From contig CAIVRH010000015.1 in NCBI GenBank assembly GCA_903908285.1, positions 1 through 64,000 on the forward strand: 64,000 nucleotides of DNA. The letters run 5' to 3'. The stretch's first letter is position 1; each line of letters starts with the position of its first letter. The notes beneath the pieces were generated by a model. That model worked only from the letters and a program-made list of their open reading frames with translations. It did no database searches and had not been told where the DNA came from. Below are positions 9,822-18,797 of this stretch, one piece after another. The translations under genes and the position numbers were made by a program. The DNA is from an uncultured candidate division Zixibacteria bacterium (GTDB lineage Bacteria > Zixibacteria > MSB-5A5 > SM1-73).

Positions 9822-11303
9822 CTATAAGATATATCGGCTTAAATCCTCATCCTCCACTATGTCTTTGAGGGTGTTTTCCACCATCTGTTTGGTCACTTTT
9901 ACTTTCCTGGTTTTCAAATCCGGCATCTTGAACATAATCTCTTCCAAGAGAATGGTCATCACCGTGTGCAGCCTTCTGGCTCCGATGTTTTCCGTCCTCT
10001 CGTTTACTAGATTGGCAATTTTGGCGATCTCCCGAATGGCATCATCGGTGAAAGAAATATCCAATCCTTCGGTGGCTAGCAAAGCGATATACTGCTTGAT
10101 TAACGCATTTTTTGGCTCGGTTAAGATGCGGATGAAATCCTCGGTGTTCAAACTATCCAATTCCACCCGGATGGGGAAGCGGCCCTGCATCTCCGGAATT
10201 AAATCCGACGGCTTAGCCACGTGAAAGGCGCCGGCGGCGATGAAGAGTATGTGATCGGTCTTGACCATGCCATACTTGGTCATCACATTGGTTCCCTCGA
10301 CTATGGGAAGTAAATCCCTTTGTACTCCCTCCCGCGAAACATCCGGTCCCTCCTTACCCCGTTCCCCTACTATTTTATCGATCTCATCGATGAATATTAT
10401 CCCGGAGTTTTCCACCCTTTCCAAGGATTCTCCGATCACCTCATCGAAGTTAATCAGCTTCTCTAACTCCTCCTGGGTCAAAATCCTCTGCGCCTCTGAG
10501 ATGGTTACTTTTCTTCTCTTGGTTTTCTTGGGGAACATGCCCGAGAACATCTCCTGGAAATTTACTCCGAGTTCCTCTATCCCCTGAGGAGAAAACACCT
10601 CGATCACCGGGAACCTGTCGTTGGGAACGTTGATCTCAATGGTTCTTTTATCCAGTTTCCCCTCATGCAGCTGCGCTCTGAGCTTATCCCGGGTGGCAGT
10701 TCCGTTGTTCTCCGAACCGTTCATCTCTGAAGAGTCGGGGAAAGGGAAAGAAGGAGTGCCGTATCCACCGGCAATCGGCGGTTGAAAATCCATTCTTTTA
10801 CGGCGGGGTTTAGGGGGTAATAGAAGGTCCAAAATCTTTTCTTCAGCCAAAATTTCCGTCTTAGGTTTCACTTCCTCGGCTTTTTCCCTTCTTACCATGG
10901 CCACAGCCAGATCGGTCAGATCCCTTACCATCGATTCCACATCTCTTCCCACATAGCCCACTTCGGTATATTTGGACGCTTCCACCTTGATGAATGGAGC
11001 ATTGGCCAAGTTCGCCAACCTGCGGGCGATCTCGGTTTTTCCCACCCCGGTGGGTCCGATCATGATGATGTTATTGGGCATGATCTCGTCTTTGAGTTCC
11101 CCCTCCACTTGCTGTCTTCTCCACCGGTTGCGGAGGGCAATGGCCACCGATTTTTTGGCCCGGTCCTGCCCGATGATATATTTATCCAACGCCCGGACGA
11201 TCTCCTGGGGGGTCAACTCTTTGCGCTGGTCTTTATCCAAGGTTTCTTCCTTTTCGCTAAAATCCTTAAACTCGGCAGCGACATGATTCTTTATCTGTTT
11301 CAT
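9822..11303 (-). CDS. hslU: HslU ATPase subunit of HslUV protease
   Basis: A 493-residue AAA+ unfoldase that feeds substrates to HslV. It carries [21 protein letters not shown], Walker A GPTGVGKT (83-90), Walker [11 protein letters not shown], sensor-1 region and the HslU-specific I-domain insertion. The C-terminal tail ends in LSRYIL, matching the tail HslU inserts into HslV. It is longer than E. coli HslU (443), mainly from an N-terminal extension of about 28 residues and a longer I-domain. hslV lies upstream but is separated by 335 bases, unusual for this pair. Confidence 0.96.
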   Translation of the reverse strand: MKQIKNHVAAEFKDFSEKEETLDKDQRKELTPQEIVRALDKYIIGQDRAKKSVAIALRNRWRRQQVEGELKDEIMPNNIIMIGPTGVGKTEIARRLANLANAPFIKVEASKYTEVGYVGRDVESMVRDLTDLAVAMVRREKAEEVKPKTEILAEEKILDLLLPPKPRRKRMDFQPPIAGGYGTPSFPFPDSSEMNGSENNGTATRDKLRAQLHEGKLDKRTIEINVPNDRFPVIEVFSPQGIEELGVNFQEMFSGMFPKKTKRRKVTISEAQRILTQEELEKLINFDEVIGESLERVENSGIIFIDEIDKIVGERGKEGPDVSREGVQRDLLPIVEGTNVMTKYGMVKTDHILFIAAGAFHVAKPSDLIPEMQGRFPIRVELDSLNTEDFIRILTEPKNALIKQYIALLATEGLDISFTDDAIREIAKIANLVNERTENIGARRLHTVMTILLEEIMFKMPDLKTRKVKVTKQMVENTLKDIVEDEDLSRYIL

Positions 11304-11638
11304 TTTAAATATATCCCCACTTTCTTTAAGTCCATTTGCATACTATCATCCAATACCAATATAAGCAAATTCTGGATTTTTCAAAGTACTGCTTTGCATT
11401 ATTGCAAAATTGTGTTTTTCTCTTTTGTTGTATGGGACGTAACTATGTCGTCCATATTTATTCTAATCCGGAAAGCACCCTCATATTAATCATTTATATG
11501 CCATCAGCTTACGTTGCGAATCGAACGGGTGTTTGATAACAGGATAATGCAGAATCTACCTTTTCTCCAAAAAAACCAAAGGAGTGTAAGAGCCTGTCAA
11601 TTGATTTAAAACAGGATTTACACTCCGCGAGAATTGCC
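11304..11638. other. 335-bp gap between hslV and hslU
   Basis: AT-rich, with no open frame I trust. Its hslV-proximal end holds the stem-loop described at 11565-11626. The remainder probably contains an independent promoter for hslU, but I see no convincing -35/-10 pair. Confidence 0.5.
11565..11626 (-). terminator. probable intrinsic terminator after hslV
   Basis: GGAGTGTAA (11581-11589) pairs perfectly with TTACACTCC (11618-11626), with an inner CCTGT/ACAGG pair (11593-11597/11611-11615). Read on the minus strand, the stem is followed by TTTGGTTTTTTTGG. Position just downstream of the hslV stop and the T-rich tail suggest rho-independent termination of the topA-xerC-hslV transcript before hslU. 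Confidence 0.6.
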
Positions 11639-12169
11639 TTAATCCAACTCCTCAATAACTATCCGGTCATTGGTATAGACACAGATGGAGGAGGCGATTT
11701 CTATGGATTTTTTGACTATGGCTTTGGCATCCAGATCGGAATGGGCTACCAGCGCCCGGGCTGCAGCTAATGCGTAGGGTCCGCCGGAACCGATAGACAC
11801 AATCCCGTCATCCGGCTCTATCACGTCTCCGTTACCGGAAATCACCAGAGCATGTTCCCGATCCAAAACCGCCAAAAGCGCTTCCAGACGGCGCAGATAC
11901 TTATCCATTCGCCACTCTTTCGCCAGTTCCACAGCCGCCCGGGGGAGGTTTCCTCTGAACTCCTCTATCTTGGCTTCGAACCGCTCGAACAAGGTAAAAG
12001 CATCCGCTGAAGCACCGGCAAAACCCGCTATGATATTGTTGTTATATAGCTTACGTAATTTATTGGCGTTTTGCTTTACGATGGTGTCCTCCAGACTCAC
12101 CTGCCCGTCCGCACCGATTGCCACCTTCCCGTTACGTTTTAAACCTATTATAGTAGTCGATTTTATCAT
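11639..12169 (-). CDS. hslV: HslV peptidase subunit of HslUV protease
   Basis: A 176-residue N-terminal-threonine peptidase. The catalytic Thr is residue 5 after a short propeptide (MIKS-TTIIG), so processing exposes TTI as in other HslV. Conserved [37 protein letters not shown] and the [16 protein letters not shown] block are present. It forms the double hexameric proteolytic chamber capped by HslU. Gene order topA - xerC - hslV - hslU matches the Firmicute topA/codV/clpQ/clpY layout. Confidence 0.96.
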   Translation of the reverse strand: MIKSTTIIGLKRNGKVAIGADGQVSLEDTIVKQNANKLRKLYNNNIIAGFAGASADAFTLFERFEAKIEEFRGNLPRAAVELAKEWRMDKYLRRLEALLAVLDREHALVISGNGDVIEPDDGIVSIGSGGPYALAAARALVAHSDLDAKAIVKKSIEIASSICVYTNDRIVIEELD

Positions 12170-12341
12170 CCTGTTTCTTATCCTGGGTTTTTAGGTTCGT
12201 TATAACTTTAAAGCTCGCCTTTTGTTTCTGCTTATTCGTTGTTCGCATCTGATATTTTCTATTAGTTGTGCTCTGATACGAACTTTGCTCCCGCTGAACG
12301 AATACAGAATACTATTTATATTATACGTAATAATAATCAGT

Positions 12342-13325
12342 TTAACCGTTATTCTGTGGGGAATCTTTCTTCATTTCCGCCCGGGGATGTGCTTTTTTAT
12401 ATACTTTCTTCAATCTTTCCGTGGTAAGGTGAGTGTAAATCTGAGTGGTGGAGAGGTTCGAATGTCCCAACAGGTCCTTAACCGCCATGATATCCATACC
12501 GCTATCCAAAAGATGGGTGGCGAAGGTGTGTCTTAATTTATGGGGGCTGGTTTTTATGTCCTCGCTGACTGTTAGAGCGTGTTTTTTTACTATCCGGGCT
12601 ATACTGCGGCTGGTGAGCTTCTTGCCGGAATGGTTCAAAAAGAGCACCTGGTTATCGACTGAACCGGGTTCTTTTAGACTTAATTCGCGCTTTTCCAGAT
12701 AGTTCTTCAAAGCCGAAAGGGCTTCTATCCCGACCGGGATGATCCTTTCCTTTTTTCCCTTACCCATCACCCGGATCAATCCCGTGGGGAAATCAATGGA
12801 TGAAAGCTTCAATTCCGACAGCTCCGAAAGCCGCATGCCGGTGCTGTAAAAAAGCTCGAGAATAGCTAAATCCCTCAAACCCCAGACATTTTCCCGGGAG
12901 GGGAGCCGGAGCAATTCCTGCATCTGGGAAACCGTTAGAAACGAGGGGAGAGATTTTCTCTTTTTAGGGCTGATCAAATAAGCCGCCGGATTCACCTGCA
13001 CTTTCCTCTTTCTTTGGAGATATTTAAAGAACGATCTCAGCACAAATACCCGGTGAGATATGGTGGTTTCTTTAAGTTTCTTTATTTGTTTTAATTCGAC
13101 CAAAAAACCACGCATTAAAGATCGAGAAAACTCATCTGAAGAATCAGCCGGGATTTTTCTTTTTTTTAAAAAATCAATGAAGGAGGAAAGAGCGTCGTGA
13201 TAGGAGAGGATGGTGTTTTCTGAAAAGTTCTTTACCGTTTTTAGATGATGGAGGAATTCTTCTTTTTCTTTTTCAATATCTTCCATTTGATCTTTTAATC
13301 TTGTTTTTTTTATACCTACAGTCAA
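12342..13325 (-). CDS. xerC: tyrosine recombinase XerC/CodV type
   Basis: A 327-residue site-specific recombinase, with a SAM-like DNA-binding N-terminus (about 20-115) and a catalytic domain with STGMRLSEL (first Arg), HKLRH (His262, Arg265), LGHS (His288) and nucleophile Tyr297 in TQIYTHL. It should resolve chromosome dimers at dif. Linkage to hslV and topA favours the XerC/CodV branch over an integrase. The true start may be internal (Met13, MEDIEKEKEEF), since the first residues are not conserved-looking. Confidence 0.9.
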   Translation of the reverse strand: MTVGIKKTRLKDQMEDIEKEKEEFLHHLKTVKNFSENTILSYHDALSSFIDFLKKRKIPADSSDEFSRSLMRGFLVELKQIKKLKETTISHRVFVLRSFFKYLQRKRKVQVNPAAYLISPKKRKSLPSFLTVSQMQELLRLPSRENVWGLRDLAILELFYSTGMRLSELSELKLSSIDFPTGLIRVMGKGKKERIIPVGIEALSALKNYLEKRELSLKEPGSVDNQVLFLNHSGKKLTSRSIARIVKKHALTVSEDIKTSPHKLRHTFATHLLDSGMDIMAVKDLLGHSNLSTTQIYTHLTTERLKKVYKKAHPRAEMKKDSPQNNG

Positions 13326-13627
13326 TCTCGATTCGCTAATTTTCGGTTAAAGAGAGATTTGAGATAATCAATATCAAAGATGACGCCACGGAGAATGTAG
13401 ATAAATTCAGTTTGCAGGGCTGAATGCCCTTCAGGATGATTCCCTTTCCTTCGACCCTGAGGTCTCAGGACCGAAGGGCAGGGTAAACCCTGCTCTATGG
13501 TGGATTAATGATTATCACTCATAGCGGCGGGAATCGCGTAAGTGTTCATAAGAAAATCCCGCCCTGAAATCTGATTTGTCAATCTTTTTTTGCTGCGGAC
13601 GGTCGACGGCGGACTGTGGACGGACTT
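13326..13627. other. xerC-topA intergenic region made mostly of repeats
   Basis: About 300 bases with no gene. Nearly all of it downstream of 13415 is a composite palindromic repeat, described separately; the part next to xerC is plain AT-rich sequence. Confidence 0.6.
13415..13566. repeat. three-module composite palindromic repeat, copy A
   Basis: In order on the plus strand: module 1, GCAGGGCTGAATGCCCTTCAGG... to GGGCAGGGTAAACCCTGC, with an internal insertion; module 2, CTATGGTGG...CACTCATAG; module 3, GGCGGGAAT...AATCCCGCC. The same three modules in the same order occur, reverse-complemented, at 55488-55575. Confidence 0.65.
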
Positions 13628-15868
13628 TCATCCGCTGACCGTTTCCACCGGCTCGAGCTTCTCATGCCCGCATTTCAAACATTTCAGATAATCCCCCTTG
13701 GTTTTGGATGATTTCATCACCAAAAACTTGGCTTCGCAGTTCGGACAATTCTCGGCTATGGGTTTGTCCCAGGTGGCGAATTTGCATTGGGGGTATTTGG
13801 AGCACCCGTAGAAGAATTTTCCCCTCTTGGTTTTTCTTTCGCTCAAATAACCGCCGCAGCCTTCCTGGGGACAGTTTACCCCCATGGAGAAGGGCTGGGT
13901 GAACTTGCATTCGGGATATTTGGAGCAGGAGAGGAATCTTCCATACCGGCTGGTCTTGACCATCATCGGAGCACCGCAGAGGTCGCAAACCTTATCCGTC
14001 AGAACCTTTCCGTTCTCACTCGGATCCAATGGCTTGGCGTTCTTGCAATCGGGGTAGGCGGAGCACGCCAGGAATTTTCCGTTTCTTCCCCAGCGGATGA
14101 TCATGGGACTGCCGCATTTATCGCAGATCTCCTCGGTCTTCTCCTGGGTAAGCTTTTGTATTTTGCTTTTGTTGTTCTCCACCTTCTCCAAATTAAGCCG
14201 GAAGGGTTCGTAAAATTCCTTCAGTACGTCCACCCACTTTTCTTCCCCTTCCTCGATTTTATCCAACTCTTCCTCCATGTTAGCGGTGAACTTAACCTCG
14301 AATATGTCCGGGAAATTTTTCACCAGAATTAAGTTCACCGTTTTTCCCAGTTCGGTGGGATAAAGCCTCCGGTTTTCCGCTTCCACGTAATTTCGCTGCT
14401 TGATGGTGTAAACGATCTGGGCATAGGTGGAGGGCCGGCCGATGCCGTTTTCTTCCAATTCCTTGATCAAACTGGCTTCGGTAAACCGGGGGGGAGGTTT
14501 GGTAAAATGCTGTTTATGGATGAGCTCCAATAAGTGCAATAATTCATTTTCTTTCAATCCCGGCAGTTTGAATTCCTCTTCCTCATCCCCGTTCTCTTCT
14601 TTCACATCCTGATAAACTTTCAGGAATCCGTCGAATAAAAGCTGCGAGGCGGAAGACCGGAACAGATATTTCTCTGCCTCGATATCTACCGAGGTCACCT
14701 GGAAAACCGCCTCGGCCATCTGGGAGGCGATGAACCGGTTCCAGATCAGCTGGTACAGCTTGAACTGGTCTTTGGTTAAAAACTTCTTTATCTCACCCGG
14801 GGTCTGCTCCAGGTAAGTGGGGCGGATGGCCTCGTGCGCCTCCTGCGCCAACTTTTTGGATTTGTATTCCCTGGGTTTGGAAGGAATATAATCGGTGCCG
14901 AAATTCTTTTGGATGAAATCTTTGGCGGATTTCTTAGCCACTTCGGCGATCCGGGGAGAGTCGGTCCGCATATAGGTGATCAGTCCCACGCTCCCCTGGT
15001 CCCCCAGCTCCACCCCCTCATATAACTCCTGAGCGATCTTCATGGTTTTCTGGGCCGGGTAATAGAGCTGCCGGGCGGCATCCTGCTGGAGGGTGCTGGT
15101 GATATAAGGAGCATAAGGATAGCGTCTTCTCTCCTCCTGGCTGATCTTATCCACCAGGTACTTTTTGGTTTTCAAATCCGAGATGACATCTTCAGCACCC
15201 TTCTGGTTACTTATCTGGAAATCCTTTCCGGAGATTTTTACCAGCTTGGCCGGGAAGGATTTCTTGTCTTTAGTCTCCAGAATGGCGGTTACGCTCCAGT
15301 ATTCCTGGGGGACGAAATGGGTTATGGTTTCTTCTCTTTCGCAGATGATGCGCAATGCCACCGATTGTACCCGACCGGCGCTCAAACCCTTATACACGGT
15401 TTTCCACAGAACCGGCGAGATTTTGTAACCCACCAGCCGGTCCAAAATCCTACGGGCTTGCTGGGCGTTTACCCGGTTTAAGTCGATTTCACCCGCATTT
15501 TTTATTCCTTCCTCCACCGCCTCTTTGGTGATTTCGTTAAACGAGGCGCGCAGGATTTTTGCTTTGCTTTTTTGGATCTCCTGGGCGATATGCCAGGCGA
15601 TAGCTTCCCCTTCCCGGTCCGGGTCCGGAGCCAGATAAACCGTCTGTGCTTTTTTGGATGCGGACTTGAGCAGGTCTATTATCTTCTTTTTACCTTTTAT
15701 GATCTCGTAGCTGGGGGTAAAATCGTTCTCTATATCCACTCCCAGGTTTTTCTTCGGCAGATCTTTCACATGTCCCACCGACGCCTCCACCACAAAATCT
15801 TTACCCAGAAATTTCTTTAAGGCTTTGGTTTTGGTGGGTGATTCCACTATCAGCAGATTTTTGCCCAC
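13628..15868 (-). CDS. topA: DNA topoisomerase I
   Basis: A 746-residue type IA topoisomerase that relaxes negative supercoils. The Toprim domain starts the protein (LLIVESPTKTK; acidic DPDREGE at 82-88), and the nucleophile is Tyr299 in GLITYMRTDSP. The C-terminus (about 590-740) has four Cys4 zinc-ribbon units: CDKCGSPM..., CDLCGAPM..., CPQEGCGGYL... and CPNCEAKF.... Start is GTG at 15868 behind AAGGACATTTCCA. It probably begins the topA-xerC-hslV transcription unit. Confidence 0.97.
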   Translation of the reverse strand: MGKNLLIVESPTKTKALKKFLGKDFVVEASVGHVKDLPKKNLGVDIENDFTPSYEIIKGKKKIIDLLKSASKKAQTVYLAPDPDREGEAIAWHIAQEIQKSKAKILRASFNEITKEAVEEGIKNAGEIDLNRVNAQQARRILDRLVGYKISPVLWKTVYKGLSAGRVQSVALRIICEREETITHFVPQEYWSVTAILETKDKKSFPAKLVKISGKDFQISNQKGAEDVISDLKTKKYLVDKISQEERRRYPYAPYITSTLQQDAARQLYYPAQKTMKIAQELYEGVELGDQGSVGLITYMRTDSPRIAEVAKKSAKDFIQKNFGTDYIPSKPREYKSKKLAQEAHEAIRPTYLEQTPGEIKKFLTKDQFKLYQLIWNRFIASQMAEAVFQVTSVDIEAEKYLFRSSASQLLFDGFLKVYQDVKEENGDEEEEFKLPGLKENELLHLLELIHKQHFTKPPPRFTEASLIKELEENGIGRPSTYAQIVYTIKQRNYVEAENRRLYPTELGKTVNLILVKNFPDIFEVKFTANMEEELDKIEEGEEKWVDVLKEFYEPFRLNLEKVENNKSKIQKLTQEKTEEICDKCGSPMIIRWGRNGKFLACSAYPDCKNAKPLDPSENGKVLTDKVCDLCGAPMMVKTSRYGRFLSCSKYPECKFTQPFSMGVNCPQEGCGGYLSERKTKRGKFFYGCSKYPQCKFATWDKPIAENCPNCEAKFLVMKSSKTKGDYLKCLKCGHEKLEPVETVSG

Positions 15869-15942
15869 TGGAAATGTCCTTATTTCAAGGTTATGCCCTT
15901 AATCGATTCTTGTTTTGGCTGACACCATAAACTAAATTCGGG

Positions 15943-16170
15943 TTAAACTTTCGCCGGTTTTTCAAATTTCACTTTTCCGGCTAATACATCCCTTAAAGCT
16001 TGAGAAGTAACTTTGGGCAGCTTGACGGATTGAGCGTCGGTTTCTTCTCCCTCGGGTTTATCTTTGAGCCTTTCTGCGTTTAACCTGCGGGCATATTTAG
16101 CCACAGCGATGACCGCTTCATACCGGTTGATGCCCATCTTTCTCATTCTTTCAGCTGCATCTAATTCCAT
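15943..16170 (-). CDS. rpoZ: RNA polymerase omega subunit
   Basis: A 75-residue protein with the omega core (INRYEAVIAVAKYARRLNAERL) and the downstream KVTSQALRDVLAGKVKF segment. It stabilises beta-prime and promotes RNA polymerase assembly. A strong ribosome site (AAGGAGGAACTG) precedes ATG 16170. It follows gmk, as in the common yicC - gmk - rpoZ order. Confidence 0.93.
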   Translation of the reverse strand: MELDAAERMRKMGINRYEAVIAVAKYARRLNAERLKDKPEGEETDAQSVKLPKVTSQALRDVLAGKVKFEKPAKV

Positions 16171-16314
16171 CAGTTCCTCCTTGAGTAATCCATTTGCATG
16201 GTAAAAACACTAAACGGAACGTCTTTCCGAAATCTTTGAAAAATAAATAACGAATGATTGATGACGAATGGCAAATAGATATATGATTTTTTAGGATTCG
16301 CCATCCGCTGTTCG

Positions 16315-16932
16315 TCATAGGTCTTTGATTTTTTTCCCCCCCCATCCGGCAAAATCAAACCGGCTCGATTGAAGTCTTTCCGCCTCGATAATTTTCTCCA
16401 CCGTGTTCACGGTATGACTTATGTTCTGGTTTATGATGACATAATCATACTTCGACCAAAACTTTATTTCCTTTAATGCGGTTTTCAACCGCCGCTTCAT
16501 CTCCTCTTTTTTTTCGGTCCCCCGGTGGATGAGCCGTTTTTTTAATTCGTTTAAAGAGGGGGGGAGAATGAATATCAAAATGCAATCCGGATATTTTCTC
16601 TTGAGAGCCATCCCTCCCTGCACGTCCGGCACGAACAGCGCCACCTTCCCCTCTTTTTTAGCCCGGTTTACGAATTTCTTCAGCGTTCCGTACCTTTGCC
16701 CAAAAACCCACGCCCATTCCACGAACTCATTATTTCTTATTCGTCGGTTGAATTCCTCTTCTCCCAAAAAGATGTAGTGTTTACCGGGTATTTCACCTTT
16801 TCTTTTTTCTCTGGTAGTGGCGGAGACGGAATAGATATAGTCTTTATGTTTCCTGAGTATCTTTTGGCATATTGTGGTCTTGCCCGCACCGGAGGGGGAG
16901 GATAAAACCACAAGCAGTTCCTTAGATTTCAT
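16315..16932 (-). CDS. gmk: guanylate kinase
   Basis: A 205-residue kinase converting GMP to GDP. The P-loop SSPSGAGKT lies at residues 11-19; the GMP-binding region SVSATTREKRKGEIPGKHYIFL and FVEWAWVFGQRYGT are intact. The start ATG 16932 follows GGTGAT. It sits between the inserted nucleotidyltransferase pair and rpoZ. Confidence 0.96.
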   Translation of the reverse strand: MKSKELLVVLSSPSGAGKTTICQKILRKHKDYIYSVSATTREKRKGEIPGKHYIFLGEEEFNRRIRNNEFVEWAWVFGQRYGTLKKFVNRAKKEGKVALFVPDVQGGMALKRKYPDCILIFILPPSLNELKKRLIHRGTEKKEEMKRRLKTALKEIKFWSKYDYVIINQNISHTVNTVEKIIEAERLQSSRFDFAGWGGKKIKDL

Positions 16933-16977
16933 GTATAAAAATCACCGGCTTAAAGGTTACCCGCTCTATTATCTTCA

Positions 16978-17556
16978 CTAGAGGCTCAGCTGTATCGTTT
17001 CTGCTTCATCCATAAGACGTTTTAACAAAGTCTCTACACTCAATATATTTGCCCACTTTCTTAAATAATCCATATCCAGATTACCTAGTTGCACTTCATA
17101 TACCCTCAGAGCATCGGTGAATTGCTTTTCACTACCTCCGGACAGTTTAGCCCACCTCAACTTAGCTAAAATCGTATCTTCCGGGCTGGAAACTTGCACC
17201 TTTAATCCCATAAATTCTTCTGCGTACCTTCGTGAAAAACGTGATTGATCAAAAGGATCAGCAGTTAATATCCAAAAATCAATTTTATTTCCTTCATTTA
17301 CAACAATTAGATTAAACATGCTCTGATTCGCAATTGCGTCAAGTATAGCATCTTCATCCAGATAAAAATCAGGAGGAGGAAAAACATCAACTAATTTATG
17401 AATATTTGATTTTTGGATAGCTACAACTATGTCAATATCATGCGTAGACCTTGGTTCACCTTGCAAGCTCGAAACAACAGAACCGGTTATCATATATGGA
17501 ACTCCAGCCTGATCAAGAGTCTGAATAACCTTCTTTAATAATTCCGGTTGTGACAT
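16978..17556 (-). CDS. MNT-type nucleotidyltransferase domain protein
   Basis: A 192-residue protein with a Pol-beta-like nucleotidyltransferase fold: GVPYMITGSVVSSLQGEPRSTHDIDIVV gives the GS...D.D active-site pattern, followed by SPEDTILAKLRWAKLSGGSEKQFTDALRV. Such proteins resemble antitoxin-like or stand-alone nucleotidyltransferases that assist or modify partner proteins or RNAs; the substrate here is unknown. It overlaps the upstream 71-residue gene by 22 bases, so the two form one unit, and both lie inside the normally tight yicC-gmk-rpoZ cluster. Confidence 0.8.
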   Translation of the reverse strand: MSQPELLKKVIQTLDQAGVPYMITGSVVSSLQGEPRSTHDIDIVVAIQKSNIHKLVDVFPPPDFYLDEDAILDAIANQSMFNLIVVNEGNKIDFWILTADPFDQSRFSRRYAEEFMGLKVQVSSPEDTILAKLRWAKLSGGSEKQFTDALRVYEVQLGNLDMDYLRKWANILSVETLLKRLMDEAETIQLSL

Positions 17557-17750
17557 TTATCCAGCCGCTCCAAAAGTAGTTTTTTGAATTCTTCTGCTGA
17601 AAGATCGGGAAACCTTTTGTGTAATCCATGGATAAACAGTTGTTTGGTGAATTCGGATAACTCAAATGCTTGTGACAATCTTTTTTCAGGAGACATCTTA
17701 CGAAGCGCCTGAATATATATTTTGTGATTTGGATTCTTTTTGAGATTCAT
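17535..17750 (-). CDS. small conserved protein paired with nucleotidyltransferase
   Basis: A 71-residue, charged, mostly helical protein (core MSPEKRLSQAFELSEFTKQL, tail LLLERLDKCHNRNY). I have seen this type repeatedly next to nucleotidyltransferases but know no function. It is the first gene of the pair and overlaps its partner by 22 bases, the arrangement of many toxin-antitoxin or modifier pairs. It has no signal peptide or membrane segment. A helper or antidote role is inference from context only. Confidence 0.7.
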   Translation of the reverse strand: MNLKKNPNHKIYIQALRKMSPEKRLSQAFELSEFTKQLFIHGLHKRFPDLSAEEFKKLLLERLDKCHNRNY

Positions 17751-17784
17751 AATTATTTATCCGATTTCCGTCATCCATCACTGG

Positions 17785-18663
17785 TCATTCGATGTTCTGC
17801 ACCTGCTCTCTTAACTTCTCTATCTCCTCTTTCAAGAAGATCACCTTTTTCGATATGGCGGTATCGACGGACTTGGATCCGATGGTGTTGGCTTCGCGGT
17901 TCATCTCCTGCAAAAGGAAGGTCAGCCTTTTTCCCACCGGCACCTCTTCTTTCAGGGCGGAGAGAAACTGAGAATTATGGCTATTGAAGCGGACGCATTC
18001 CTCGGTAACGTCGCATTTCTCCGCCATCAATGCCACCTCCAGCTCTATCCGGTGATCGTCCACCGGGATATTTTCGGTCAGTTCCTTTATCCGGCTGTTG
18101 AGTTTTTGCCGGTAGATTTCCACGCTCTGGGGGGTCAAACTTTCTATTTCGCCGATAGCTAAATCCAGCTTAGTTACCCGTTCGGCCATATCCTGTGAGA
18201 GCTTGGCACCTTCGGCTCTGCGCATCCGGTTGAATTCCTCCAAAGCTTTTTGGCTGACTTTCTCCAGTATCTTCCAGGCCCGGTCCAGATCGTATTCCTC
18301 CTTCTCCACCTTTATTAAATCCGGCAGGCTGAGGAAATAATCCATCCGGATTTCACCCGGGAGATCGAATCTCTCTTTCAACTGGCACATGATTGCATGG
18401 TAAACGTCCGCCACCTCTTGGTTCAGTTTGACAAAGGTTGCCGGGGGGGAGGTCTCCTCCCAGGTTAAAGCGAAGTTGATCTTTCCCCGGCTGATGGTGG
18501 AGAGGATTATCTCTTTGAGTTTCGATTCCAAGGGGGACATATTTTTGGGAAGGCGAAACTGGATTTCGCAGAAACGATTGTTTACCGAGCTGATCTCAAC
18601 CGTGGCTCTTAAATTCTCCTCAACCAACTCCGCCCTACCGTAACCGGTCATACTGGTGATCAT
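17785..18663 (-). CDS. yicC: YicC family endoribonuclease
   Basis: A 292-residue YicC protein with the diagnostic N-terminus MITSMTGYGRAE and the C-terminal DUF1732 block (EVALMAEKCDVTEECVRFNSH, then GKRLTFLLQEMNREANTIGSKS). YicC proteins are stress-related endoribonucleases. The ATG follows GGAGAAAG. Its usual partner gmk is displaced by the two-gene insertion at 16978-17750. Confidence 0.94.
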   Translation of the reverse strand: MITSMTGYGRAELVEENLRATVEISSVNNRFCEIQFRLPKNMSPLESKLKEIILSTISRGKINFALTWEETSPPATFVKLNQEVADVYHAIMCQLKERFDLPGEIRMDYFLSLPDLIKVEKEEYDLDRAWKILEKVSQKALEEFNRMRRAEGAKLSQDMAERVTKLDLAIGEIESLTPQSVEIYRQKLNSRIKELTENIPVDDHRIELEVALMAEKCDVTEECVRFNSHNSQFLSALKEEVPVGKRLTFLLQEMNREANTIGSKSVDTAISKKVIFLKEEIEKLREQVQNIE

Positions 18664-18737
18664 AAGCTTTCTCCGTCAAAAGGTGGAATTATATTCCTTT
18701 TCTGGATTTTGTCAATTAAAATATGATCAATTAGTGA

Positions 18738-18797
18738 AACCTCACCCCCTGTCTCCCCCTCTCCGTTCACGGAGAGGGGGAGACAGGGGGTGAGGTT
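18738..18797. repeat. 60-bp perfect CT-rich palindrome at the ubiB stop codon
   Basis: Two perfect 29-base arms (AACCTCACCCCCTGTCTCCC... and its complement) around a 2-base centre. The right end overlaps the TAA stop of the kinase gene by two bases. Sister elements lie at 28195, 56185 and 57663. It could also act as a terminator hairpin. Confidence 0.8.

Noticed and set aside
12342-13325. Phage or island integrase
   Set aside because: Linkage to topA, hslV and hslU and a housekeeping-like sequence fit XerC/CodV; no att repeats or phage genes nearby.
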